DNA from: Chytridium lagenaria
Taxonomy: Eukaryota; Chytridiomycota; Chytridiomycetes; Chytridiales; Chytridiaceae
Length of the DNA: 64,000 nucleotides
Assembly: GCA_025449115.1 (NCBI GenBank)
Contig: JAHLKC010000027.1
Coordinates: 248,001 to 312,000 of the forward strand
Direction of reading: 5' to 3'
Part shown: positions 13,188 to 24,037 of the stretch, piece by piece
Position numbering within the stretch: the stretch's first letter is position 1
How the letters are laid out: every line of letters starts with the position of its first letter
Made by a program: the position numbers and the translations under genes
Notes under the pieces: generated by a model
What the model saw: the letters and a program-made list of their open reading frames with translations, nothing else
The model's database searches: none
What the model was told of the DNA's origin: nothing

Positions 13188-13562
13188 TTTTAAATTTCTT
13201 TGAAACGCGTTGGGCTATTGTGTATTTCCATTGTATACTTTGGAGGGTTTCCCCATTAAACCTGCGCTATTTTAATTTTGTTGGCTGCGTTGCGTCGTGG
13301 GCTGTTGTGAATTTAATAATGATGCGGCTTTTATTGCTGTGATAAAGTAAAAGTTCCTTTCCGCCATCCCAAACAACTTCACTTAGACGAACATAACAAC
13401 CCTATAAACTCTTTGATAACGTGGAAAGAAATAAGGTGAACAAAGGCAAATCCGAACCCCCAGACCCTCTTTTTGTACATATATAGATAAAACGTTATAT
13501 AATCACCTACAAAAAAAACTCAAGCTGACCCACCCATTACCCGGCATCGCGCCTTAGATGCT
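13188..13562. other. intergenic, convergent 3' flanks
   Basis: 375 bases between the convergent Rtt106-like gene and the small minus-strand ORF. T-rich and A-rich stretches only; probably shared 3' untranslated and polyadenylation sequence. Confidence 0.4.
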
Positions 13563-13834
13563 CTAAAGCATATCCAACGTCAATCCACAACCACCACCCA
13601 TAACAAGGCCAAGATAAACGTGCTCCCGTTTTTTCTTATCGAATTTATGCATTTTGGGTAAAAGGGCGTACCATGAAACAACCAAAAGCGAGGCTTTTTC
13701 ATCTCGGCCGGAAAGAAATCAGGCGCGCGAAACCTCGTGGGCTCTGTTATGAAATTGGAAAGACACTTGTTGTAGCACAGATCGACGTCACACGGCGATC
13801 CTACTTTCTTTGGGGGTGGCGGGCGATCTGACAT
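13563..13834 (-). CDS. small Cys-containing protein, unknown function (one frameshift)
   Basis: Not recognised. Starting at the ATG at 13832-13834 the frame gives a proline/lysine-rich start (MSDRPPPPKK) followed by a Cys cluster (CDVDLCYNKC) and an aromatic middle (DFFPAEMKKPRFW). Near 13650 the sensible reading shifts by one base to end in YLGLVMGGGCGLTLDML and a stop at 13563. Total length of 272 nt (3n+2) fits one missing base or a tiny intron. The two halves have protein-like composition and a Gly-rich terminal helix, which suggests a real gene of about 90 aa, possibly a small mitochondrial or membrane-associated factor. That placement is a guess. An uninterrupted but longer ORF from 13975 is possible and less attractive. 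Confidence 0.4.
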
Positions 13835-14191
13835 TTGATGAGCCAATTTCATTAGAAAGTAAAAAGACGAGGGGTGTTTAATACGTAAAAATATTACATA
13901 AAACAGGTGTAAAAAAAAAAGGACTTCTAGTGCTTTTATAATCCGGGTATATGATTTTCCTGTCAATAATGTCATTGTTGCTCGTTTAATACTGTAAACC
14001 TGCTTAAATGAAAAGAAAAAAAAAAATGTCCTGCCGTTTTCCTTGTTATTTTACTATGCCCCTTCTATTCATCATGACGGTATTCGGAAATTCACACATC
14101 ACCGAACCGACTTTAAACGCTCATTCTCTATAAAACCCACAAAGAAAATGACACCTATCCCATTCCCATCTCAATATCACTTTAAACGGCC

Positions 14192-16130
14192 ATGCTTCTA
14201 TCCACCCTCATCCTAGCTTTTGCGACAACATCGTTGGCTTGCGTTCAGAGCCCGTATGGGACCGGTCGATGTTTCAAGGTTTTTGGGCGCTTTTTTATTT
14301 AAGTCATCTGATGTTTTTTTTGGGGTTAGGCTGCGGATGTTCATCTTCATGCTGGGGATTGGAAGAAAATGACACCGGCTTTACAGAACTTTGTGAAGAC
14401 TGTGCTTCCTGATTTTCTTAAACGTAAGAATACTTCTGACTTAGTTAACACACTCCCCACGTCTTGTTTTCGTTGCCCTCCCGACAATGTGACTTGACTT
14501 GATTTCACCTCCCGTTTTTTCTTTGCCAATCTGATTTCATTTCACTTGCTGTTTCGTTACCCTCCATACTACGTGACTTGACTTGCTCTCACCCCCACTC
14601 CCTGTTTAACCAACTTCACATCATTTCACTTCCCGTTTCGTTGCCCTCCCTACAACTTGACTTGACTTACTTTCACCCCGTTTTCTCTTTAACCAAAAAT
14701 GCGCTTCACTTAACTTCCCGTAATTTCATTGTCCTTCCTACAACGTGACTTAAATTGTTTTCACTTTTCTCTCTAATCAACTTGACTTCAATTCCCTTCC
14801 CGTCTCGTCGCCCTCCCTACAACTTGCTTTCACCCCCGTTCCCTCATTAACCCACTTGCAATCACTTCATCACAATCCCCTCCCCAGCCATCGCCTCCAC
14901 CGTCACCGACCTCCATTCCACCACCGCCGCCATCGTCCTCGAGCTCCTCGCAGCCGGCGTTGACAAGGGAATCGTCCTCGGTCTCTACGCTCCAGAAACC
15001 ATTGGTGAATTCACCAACGAAGACGCCATCGCTAAAGTCCGTTCCGATCTCACCGGATCCTTGTATGGGTTCGCGTCGGCGGATTTCTCGGAACCGGGGT
15101 GGTCGGATTTAAGGGTGAGAGAGGAGAGGGTGGATGGAGTTAGGAGGGCTTTGGAGGAGAGGAGGATGGTTGGGTTTAAGGTGAGTTGCTGTTGTTGAAG
15201 GTGGATGGATGGATGGATGTGTTAATTGTGTTTTGTAGATTGCTCCACCCATCAACGGTTTAATATGTCGGATGAGGGGAGGTTACGCCCGTTTTTTGAT
15301 ATCGTGAAGGAAAAAAATAAGGTCGTGTTCGTTCACGCCGGTACCACTCCCTTCTGTCCCATCGCCGTAAGTCCCGCCGCTCCTTTCCAAATGTCTCCCA
15401 TATGCATCTAAACCCACACAAAAACCCTATTAGAACGCTCTCTGCACAGACGCGGCCACCAACCCCCTTCACATTGAATGGGCATTCCGGGCATACCCCA
15501 CGATTAAATTCGTCATGCTCCACATGGGTTACGATTTTCTTCACCGACAACTCGGTCATATCAACACCACCCTCAGCCTCGCACAGACTTATCCGAAGTG
15601 TATCTGGAGATTTTCGGCTGTGGGTGCGCCTTCGTATGATCCGACGGGGAGGCATGCTTTGTATGCTTTTGAAAGGATCAGGGAGTTGGGGTTGGTGGGA
15701 GGACGGTGCATGGTGGAGATGGGAATGGACAGATTGGGGGAGTGAAAACGAGGGTTGAGATGACGTTGGGGTTTATGAAGGTAGGTTTTGAACCTCCCAT
15801 TATTTTTTTTGAGTGTCTGTTCACGTTGTTTTTGTGTGTATTGAAGTTTGTTTTTTTTTTTTTTTTTTTTTATTTCTTTTTTTTCTTTGGTTTTTGAGTG
15901 TGTGTGTATGTGTGTGTTGACGTTGTTCTTTTCCCTCTTGCTTTTTAAGTGTATTGACGTTTTTTCCCCTTGTTTTTTGTTTATTCGTTTAGAATGCGAG
16001 TTATACAGAGGACGAGATGCAGAAAGTGCTGTACGGGACTTTTTCCGATATCTTTTCAACGTTGATCCCAAAACGGAGGAGTGTGATTGAGAGAAGAGCG
16101 TTTGAGACGCTTAACCAACTTTCTCGATGA
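14192..16130 (+). CDS. amidohydrolase-family (TIM-barrel) metal-dependent hydrolase, frame-broken
   Basis: Likely hydrolase or decarboxylase of the amidohydrolase-2 group. Seen: exon 1 (ATG 14192) encodes a short signal-like leader (LSTLILAFATTSLA). Exon 2 carries DVHLHAGDW, matching the family's first metal-binding HxH strand. After a long repeat-filled intron (14424-14885) the next exon gives AGVDKGIVLGLYAP and a helix ending RRMVGFK. Later exons contain KNKVVFVHAGTTPF (metal-ligand His), YPTIKFVMLHMGYDF (second His strand) and VGAPSYDPTG. The last exon (from about 15992) encodes NASYTEDEMQKVLYGT, the usual C-terminal helix. Shifts near 15258, 15598-15630 and 15690 interrupt the frame. Metal ligands look conserved, so the enzyme could be active if the indels are artefacts. 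Substrate unknown. Confidence 0.65.
14424..14885 (+). repeat. degenerate ~84-bp minisatellite filling an intron
   Basis: Five diverged units anchored on variants of CGTTGCCCTCCCTACAAC at about 14471, 14555, 14639, 14727 and 14806, spacing 79-88 bp. Each also carries CTTGACTTGACTT-like and TTTCACTTCCCGTTT-like blocks. The array starts right after the donor at 14424 and runs to the acceptor at about 14886, so almost the whole intron is repeat-derived. Confidence 0.75.
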
Positions 16131-16790
16131 GAGGTGTGAGAACGGGGCGGCAGGAGACGCTCACTCACTTTTGTTTGTTGACGAAAACGGGAGCGTGAGA
16201 ATTGTGGTTGGAGACTTGTGGAAATGCGAACGAGGCGAGGGCTTTTTTTAGTCCGCTTTTTCAATCCTCCCCCACCTCCTGTGCTTTATTGGTCACGGAC
16301 GTACAGTCTGGGTTTTTTTTTGCGTTCGTTTTCACGTTGTACGGTTCAGGCATACTTGGTTTTTTTTTATACGTGTTTGGTCTTGGACGTGCAGTCCTAA
16401 TACTTTATGTGGCGTTCTTCTTCAAGTTTAATCTTTCAGTCATCCTCTTGTTTTCATCTTTTAATCATCCTCGCGTTTTTGTTTTTTTAATGGTCGTATG
16501 TGTTGATGACGCTGATTCATTTTTCGTATGTGCCTTTTCCTTTTGTTTCGTGTGATTTTCCCCCTCTTTCTGATCAGATTGGTGCGTATGCGAAGAACGT
16601 TGCCATTGTATCTCGGTCAAGGTATTGTGTTCTACGTGATCCTCTTCTTTTAATTTACAAATAATAAAAAAAACAAATGATGTGGAATTATAACGATGAT
16701 TTTAAATTTAAATCAAGAAGGTTTGAATGAAAAGCGAAGTACAAAAAAAAAGAGGTGAAGGAAGAAGCGAGGCATGTATGTACAGTAACA
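16131..16790. other. T-rich convergent spacer
   Basis: 660 bases between convergent genes (amidohydrolase and RING-H2 protein). Strongly T-rich on the plus strand, no supported ORF, presumably 3' untranslated sequence. Confidence 0.4.
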
Positions 16791-17359
16791 TCATTCGATA
16801 TTGTCATCACTCTCTGTCATGGAATCGTTATCGTACTCTGCGCAACGATCAAACCAGTGATGGAATTTCACGTCTTGTCGACATACCGGACATGTCAAGG
16901 AATGATCCATCCATGTCTTCATACACGATCGGTGGAACCTTTTTTTGGGTGGTTAGTGTGGATTTGGGGGCGGGGTGCTTACTTGTGCATGCATGTGGAG
17001 ACGAGGACGAGGACGGTGGAGGAGGTGAAAGGGTCGGAACAGATGGGACATTCCATGTCGTCGATGGGGATGTGGGGGGGGTGTAGTCGTATTCGATGAG
17101 GTCGGCGTGGTTGGCCTGGGTGGGGGAGGAGGGTTCGGGCGGCGGTGGCGATGTCTGGGGAGGGGGGACGGAGGGGTGGGTGTGACGGGGATGGGTTGAG
17201 GTGGCGACGGAGGAGGGAGGGGAGGGGGAGTTTGGGGAACCAGGGGGTGGAGGGGTGGGGCATTGTAAGGATGGAGTCGATGTCGAGGGGTGGTTGGGTG
17301 GGGAGGAAGGTGGGGATGGTGTTGAGAGGAGGTCGGCGCAAAAGTTTGAGGAAGGGCAT
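16791..17359 (-). CDS. RING-H2 finger protein, probable E3 ubiquitin ligase
   Basis: Likely transfers ubiquitin from an E2 enzyme to substrates. Two exons on the minus strand, 17359-16983 and 16938-16791, join in phase to 525 nt (174 aa). The first 100 residues are Pro/Arg-rich and low complexity. The C-terminus carries a complete C3H2C3 RING: CPIC, 15 residues, CMH, two residues, H, two residues, C, ten residues, CPVC. The intron splits the finger between the third ligand pair and the second His. The finger is followed by RQDVKFHHWFDRC and an acidic tail ending in DDNIE. No TM segment is visible, so a soluble ligase is likely. The start could lie further upstream, since the Pro-rich N-terminus is poorly constrained. 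Confidence 0.75.
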
Positions 17360-17839
17360 GATGGAAGGAAAGGTTGAAGATGGACGATGGATGGGGGTTA
17401 GGGAATTGAAAGACGGGACGAAGGGTGGTGTTGGGTGGTCATTATTGGTTGTCGTTTGAGGTTTTGTTTACACATGTTGTTTGTACATGTGTCTCGTAAA
17501 CAAAGACCAAGGACAAGTGTTTTTCGAGGATTGTTCACTGTATCTTTTTAGATCAAGCGTCTTTTGTTTTTAAAATAATGTGGCGTTTTTCGTTATTACA
17601 TTTCCATGAAAATAATTTATTTTATTTTATTTTATTTATTATTTTTAGCTCGTTGAGTTGTTTCACTCATGTGTCAGCCACCCCTCAGAGTCCAAAGCAT
17701 TCAGTAAAGTTGTCACATTCCATTTTGAGACATAAGGTTAAGATTGGCAGTGTAACAAGGGATCGAAGAAAGCCACTTTAAAATAAAGTTTATTCAGGAA
17801 TGCGATGATGACGTATTTGCTATCCACGAATAACTTTAA

Positions 17840-17877
<38 letters not shown>

Positions 17878-19075
17878 AATCGATGGATGCTTTATAATAA
17901 GTTAATACAAATCCATAAACCTTGTTCTGGATTTTTAGACTTTTTGTGAAGGAGGCTTTCAACTGTAATCATTTTTTTTATTATTATTGTCAATTTGTGA
18001 CATAACTATAATCCTAAAGCATGTAGAGCACAAAAGAAAGGGTTAAGGTTAGGTCCCCATCGCACCAAGTTTAAACGTTATTCAAGTTAAGCTACCTACC
18101 TATCACCTACCTACCAGCTACCTAAAGAAGAGATACATTCATACTCTATGGACTTTAGGGGATATTTTTTAGCTGTGATAAAGTAGATATGTACGTTAAC
18201 AACAGACGTGAATGGTATTATTGAGAATGAGGAGAAGATACTCCATCTCATGCATTGATGTATTTATGCACCCAATTATTTTACCCAAGAAAAAGGAAAG
18301 ACGGAGCCGGATGATAAAATAAAGAGAAATGCTACACAATAATTGGTTTTACTTGTTTTAACCTAATGCCGGTATATATTAGGTATATATCAAGGGGAAG
18401 GGAAAAAGGAATCTTCTGTTTCACCTGTTTTGTATCACACTCTTAGAGATGCGCCACAATGTGTATCTTTCTGGGTAATAGTAAAAAAGAGACAAAAATT
18501 TATATATAGAAAGTGAAGCCCATCTTGGCAATTGTATTTATTTTATTTATTTTTATTTTTATTTATTATATTATATATTAATAGTTCAAATCTCACTTGC
18601 TTTATTTATTATTTATTATTCTTAAATAGATATTCATCAGCCACCCACTCAAATCTCTCTGTTGGATATTCATCCAATTACATTGCGATTACCTCCTGCA
18701 TATTTGATTTGTTGAAATCTAAAACATAACCAAAAACTAAAGTACAAATAAGGCCTTTTGCCTCGTGGGTAATTCTGTATGTCATCGGCGGCGCCTTCCC
18801 CTTCAAGAATCAATCTTTAAATTTGTAGTTCATACAACAACTGCTCCTCCCAACTTGCATACATACACACACACACACAGATAGATAGATAAAGTGTGCT
18901 GATCCACCTGCACACTGTATCTCACTGTTACATCTCACTTGCAAATCATCGACCACTTGCTATCCATTACCGACGTCACTTCCCTCTTCCCATCATCGAG
19001 CAGAACTCTAAGGGATCAACAGACACAGCACTCATCCATCCATACATCTGTCCATCATCCATACGAGTTTGAGCC
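17360..19075. other. AT-rich intergenic region with poly-T tract
   Basis: 1.7 kb without a supported gene. Holds a 34-base poly-T run (17842-17875), TACC/CTACCTA-type short repeats near 18085-18125, and ATTT-rich DNA at 18530-18620. The segment 18860-19075 is pyrimidine-rich and looks like the leader of the following ORF. Confidence 0.5.
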
Positions 19076-19492
19076 ATGGATAATAACAAAAAGAGATCAT
19101 CATTCAATCCTCGACTGCCGAGCCTTGATTTCGACAGATCCTTTATCAGCAACACGACCTACTCTCCACCTCCTCTCCCCAACAACAGCAGCAACAACAA
19201 CAATAGTAGACGGACATCACAACATTCCACTCCCATCATGCTGCAAACAACTTTATCACAGTCTCACCACAACTATGCACCACCTTCTCCAACCTCCTTT
19301 CACGCTCAAAGCACTGGCGGGAACAACAGCAACAGTGTACCTCACTCACCGACATCACACCACCATAATCCAATGGGAAGACATTCTTTCCACATGGCAG
19401 AGAATCCGTCTCGGGTGTCAGTCTCTGAGAAGGCTCCATTAAACGTGAGTAATATAGTAAGTAGTGTAGTAGTAGTACATAGTAGTAGGTAA
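19076..19492 (+). CDS. low-complexity Ser/Asn/His/Pro-rich ORF, possible first exon
   Basis: Unrecognised. The ATG at 19076 opens a 138-codon frame rich in Ser, Asn, His and Pro (MDNNKKRSSFNPRLP start), like a disordered cytosolic region. A good donor, GTGAGT, at 19444 directly follows SEKAPLN, so the real exon may end there. No downstream exon could be joined with confidence. The composition resembles the disordered N-terminus of the glyoxal oxidase at 20074, so this could be a truncated paralogous 5' end or an alternative first exon. Confidence 0.35.
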   Translation: MDNNKKRSSFNPRLPSLDFDRSFISNTTYSPPPLPNNSSNNNNSRRTSQHSTPIMLQTTLSQSHHNYAPPSPTSFHAQSTGGNNSNSVPHSPTSHHHNPMGRHSFHMAENPSRVSVSEKAPLNVSNIVSSVVVVHSSR

Positions 19493-20000
19493 TTGTAGTT
19501 TTTCAACTTTTGAGTAGAAAGAGAGTATATACCTAGCTGTGTTCCTTGCTTGGCATATTTTTTATCTTTTCTTTTTTTCTTTTTTTTTTTTTACTCCTCT
19601 TCTTCCTCCTCCTCCCTTGGCTGTATAATATAAAATTATACCAAGAGCCAAGTTGTGTTGTGTAACCTTCCTATTTCTCTCTCTTTCTTGTTCTCCACCC
19701 CCCTTTGTCTATATAATTATCAATAGTTAGTTACTATATAACTTTTAAGGTAGGTATTTACCCAGCCTGAATGACATCCCCAACCTAAATATTAACTTAT
19801 GAGGTTACACTAAACCCTCCTCTTTTATTTTATTTTTATTTTATTTATTTATTTTATTTTATTTTATTTATTATTTATTGGGTACTACATGTTAATATCC
19901 TAATAGTAAATACCTGGTGTCATAAGCACTCATTATCAACATCATTAATTATTAATTTTATTATTATAATTTGAGGAATAGACTTTTTAACCCCTTCATT
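19493..20000. other. AT-rich spacer
   Basis: T-rich and TTTTA/TTTAT-repetitive DNA (notably 19823-19880) upstream of the glyoxal oxidase. No ORF supported. Confidence 0.4.
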
Positions 20001-20050
20001 CACACCTCACACCTCACACCTCACACCTCACACCTCACACCTCACACCTC
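20001..20050 (+). repeat. 7-bp tandem repeat (CACACCT)n
   Basis: Seven near-perfect CACACCT units ending 23 bases before the start codon of the glyoxal oxidase, so probably within its 5' leader. Confidence 0.9.
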
Positions 20051-20073
20051 CATTACTTTACATTACACTGCAA

Positions 20074-22904
20074 ATGTCTTCTCCACATCCTCATCCTAAT
20101 CAACATCATCATCAACGACCATCATCTCCTAAACATCCTTCACCTTCTCTTCAACCACAACAACTCTACCAGAAACAAGCCTCTACCCCATCACAGCCCA
20201 TCTCATCCTCACTTGCCGCCTCGGGTCCAAGACGGACATCAAACGCTCCACGGCCAAGGTCCCTCGTCGGTCCAGCAGACACACATCCCTCAAAAAAATC
20301 ACAACTCTCTCGTCGCTACCGCATTGCCATCCTCATCTCCGTCATTGCTGTCCTCCTCATCGGCCTTATCGTCGGCCTATCCATCTTTTTCACGAAAAAG
20401 GCCAGCACTGGAGGTTCATCTCGTCCTTACAATGGAGTTGGCAACGGAACTTATGTTGGCAACTTTTCTACTCCAAAACGCTATCCCTATCTCTCAACTC
20501 CCAAGACCACGGTACTATGCCGTCCTCAACACAACCTTTGTCCCTGCAGAAACATTGGGGAATACCGTCTCGCTCGTGGTGACGGAGGTTCATCCGGTGC
20601 CGTCGCCATCCATCTTGCTCTCATGAGAGATTCTTCAAAAGTTCTCATGATGGACAGGTGGGATGTTTACAAGACTGAAGCAACTCTTCCCAACGGGAAC
20701 CCTGCCTGGGCAGTCGAGTATGATTACACAACAGACACGTATCGGCCTTTGACTCTAGTCTCAAATCTGTTTTGTGGTGGAGGAATGTTGTTGCCCGATC
20801 AGAGGGTGATGGTCATTGGAGGTTCAGAGAATTTCACGGATCTTGGAGGCATTGAGGACGGTATGAAGAGTATTAGGCTGTTTGCTCCGTCTGGATCCCC
20901 CGGAAACTTTGGAGATGCACCTCTTGTCGACGACCCGTCCAACACCAAGCTCCAACTCAAGGTATGTCTTTTTCTACTTGTTTCTACTTGAACTTGCAAA
21001 TCTAATTCGTTTATTTTATAAACCGTCCATTACTTACCACTCAACTCTTATTAATTTTTGTCACAGAGCAAACGATGGTACCCTCAGGTCGTCATGCTCC
21101 CGAGGGCCGAACCCTCGTAATCGGCGGCTCCATTGTCGGCGTTGCCTTCACCGCCCCCGCCAACAACACTGGCCACATGGAAATTTTGCCCCCCGTCAGC
21201 ACCTCCCAAACCCCGCCGACCCTCATTCCGCTTCAATTCTTATGGGACACCCTCCCCGCAAACCTTTACCCAACCGCCGCCCTCCTCCCGTCCGGTCGCA
21301 TCTTCATCTCGGCCGCTGATCGAGCACAGTCTTAGATCCAAGCCAGAACTATCAAGCAGTCAAAACATGCTTGTGAGAACCGATGCGGGGACTTGTTTTG
21401 GCTTCCCTGCTGTTGCACCTACAACACCTATCACGACCACCACCACCACCACTGCCTGCATCTGCGGCCAGCGGCATCCCCTCTTCAACCACGCTCCCAA
21501 CCGCTTTACCCACCGCAGCCCCTTCCGATGGCACCCGTCTCCCTCTCTCCCCCTGTCTCCCCTCCACCGCGTTCAACCAAAACCGCACCTCGGTGTCTCC
21601 TCAAACCTTCTCCTTTTTTGCCACACGGTTGCCCCAGTATTATATGACGGAACCTGGAGACGGGGTGTTGATGCAAACGGAGTCCAGGATGTGTTTAAGT
21701 GTGGAGGATACAGGGGTTGTGCTTAGGGCTTGTAATGATAAGGATGCGAGACAGGTTCTCAGGATGGGGAGTGGAAGGATTGTGCATGTTGGGAGTGGGA
21801 GGTGTTTTGGGGACAGGAGACGGCGGTGTGACGGTTGGGTGAGTCCTTTCTGTTTCTTTACAACCTTTAATTTCCTTGAATCATCGCCAAACTAACCCCC
21901 ACCAACCTTTTTTCCACGTTTATTTTTACCAGCGACTGCACTTCCACCTCCACCTCCATTACCCTTATCGACACCTCTGTCTATTTCGAATACCCCATCC
22001 TCCCCGGCGGTCCCTTCCGCAACTACCCGCTCACCGGGTTCAGTCTCCTCCTCCCCCTCGACCCATACGACAACTACGACCCCACCGTCCTCATCTGCGG
22101 CGGCTCCCAACCCATCAACCCCTCCATCCCCTTTGTCGAATCCGAGTTCAACAACGCCCTCACCAGCTGCGGTCTCATCCGCCCCGACCAACCCAACGCC
22201 CAATGGGAAATGGACACCATGCCAACCCCTCGCATGCTCGCCGACCTCGTCCATCTACCAGACGGCACCATCCTTCTCCTCAATGGCGCCAAAAAGGGAA
22301 TGGCAGGCTGGGATCTCGGTCGTGATCCCAACTTTTCCGCACACCTGTACATCCCAAACCGACCCCTTGGTCAACGTTGGCATGTCCTCAACAACTCCAC
22401 TGTTCCACGGCTCTACCACTCTGTTGCGCAGTTACTCCCCGATGGTCGTGTCATGGTGGCGGGATCCGCACCCAACTCCCCAACTCAACTCGACTACCCG
22501 AAACAATTCAACAATGAATACCGTGTGGAATATTACCATCCTCATTACCTCTCCTCCCCTTTCGTCCAGACATTCTCACATACCCTGAAGGTCCATGGCA
22601 ATACAATGTCACCTACTCTATCCGCGTCAACGTCCCCATCACCACCCCTTCCACCCTTCGCTTTAATCTCGTTCAACCGGGATTTAGAACGCATTCGACG
22701 GCCTTTTCGCAGAGGCTTGTGTGGCTTTTAGGGGAGGGGAGTGGGAGTGGGGAGGTGGAGGTTGTGGTGGGGAGTCCGACGGATACGGTGGCGCCACCTG
22801 GGTGGTATATGCTTTTTGCTGTGTTGAATGGAGTGCCGAGTGTGGGGAAGTGGGTGCAGGTTGGTGGGGATCCGGCTGGGTTTGCTACGTATTATGATAT
22901 GTAG
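20074..22904 (+). CDS. membrane-anchored glyoxal/galactose-oxidase-like copper radical oxidase with inserted lectin-like module
   Basis: Likely oxidises aldehydes or alcohols to supply hydrogen peroxide, facing outside as a type II membrane protein. Residues 1-85 are disordered (His/Pro/Ser). A TM helix (IAILISVIAVLLIGLIVGLSI) follows RRYR. The kelch-type propeller then runs through exon 1 (to about 20959) and exon 2 (SKRWYPQVVML, LVIGGSIVG, ALLPSGRIFISA). A Thr-rich linker and a block with MCLSV, VVLRACNDKDARQVLRM and IVHVGSGRCF (about 21380-21838) resemble a beta-trefoil lectin inserted mid-propeller. The propeller resumes with YFEYPILPGGPFRNYPLTG, MPTPRMLADLVHLPDG, VPRLYHSVAQLLPDGRV (Tyr-His copper ligands) and FRTHSTAFSQR (second His). 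The C-terminal Ig-like region ends at 22904. One-base shifts near 21110, 21330 and 22562 interrupt the reading. Confidence 0.75.
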
Positions 22905-24037
22905 AAACGTATCCCCCCCCCCCCCGCCCCTCCTTTTTTTGCATTGTTGACATTTTTTTGGAGCATTTTATTTCTCGTATTTGTTTTTTTTGTGGGTTTT
23001 TTGGCGTCCCTTCCTGGCATGTTCAGTCCATTTTTTTTTTTGCATTGGTATACGTCGGTTTTAGTGTTTTTTTTTTTGGTGTATGTGTTTTTTTAAAGCT
23101 TTTATCGATCGTTTTTCTTGAATGTTTTTTTGGTTTTAGTGAGGTACCATTTATTTTTATTTTTGCCTCCCCCTCAATCCCTGAAATAATTCTATTGTAT
23201 TCTCTCCCATCCCACCCCGCATTGTTTTTGTAGGATTTTCTCCCATAAGTTGATGAATTTGGTTATCGTTTGACCATCAATAAAAAAACATTGGAAAAGT
23301 GAAAACAAAAGTGACGTTATTCTAATAAAGGTCAAGTGAGACGCGAAAACCGCGAAATCCCACCCTCGCTTAACTTTGTTGGAGAGATGGGGACGCCTAA
23401 TAGGGTGCGAGAAGAGAAGGTGTCGAATATCGAAGAATTAATGAAAGACTTATGACTTGGAACAGGGCTTCATGTAAGAAATGAAAGCAGATTGAAGAAA
23501 CAGGAAATGAAAGGAAGGATAAAGAAGGAATGAAAGCAGAAGAAAGAACTTGAAGATGAAGAAAAGAAGAAGGATGGAGATGATGAGGCATTAAAAGAAA
23601 GGTGGGGGCGGCGCGAAACTGGATTCCACTGAGATCGAGGGGTGGGACAATTACGGGAAAACCACGCGTCAAAGGGGGGTGGAGACAGTCAAGGTGAATG
23701 AGGTAAGCGAGAGAACAGGCCTGCGACTGAAAAATTCCCTTACTCAACTTCCAAAAAAAGCCAAATGAGACGGGAAAAAACGACGCGGGGTCGTGTTTGA
23801 CGGTTGGCATTAAGGAAGAGGAGGGCCACAGAGATACATCTAACACCGTGGTCAGAAAGATGAATGACCAGCGGTTCAGAGGGGAGTCGGAAGATCCTGG
23901 AGAGGAGCGTACTGAAGTTTCATTCGGGTGACACTTTGATGATATTCAACACAACAACTCCTTTTAACATCACGCTCAACTGTTATCAAAGATATGAAAC
24001 ATGTAAAAAAGAAAGAGGGTTATATTGATGAACGTAT
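22905..24037. other. intergenic, convergent 3' flanks
   Basis: 1.1 kb of homopolymer-rich DNA: poly-C at 22913-22925, many T runs, then purine-rich 23400-23900. A 149-codon minus-strand ORF (23397-23846) is the complement of the purine-rich stretch and has no protein-like feature. No gene supported. Confidence 0.45.

Noticed and set aside
23397..23846. 149-codon hydrophobic minus-strand ORF
   Set aside because: It arises from the complement of a purine-rich low-complexity stretch; no conserved motif and no exon structure.
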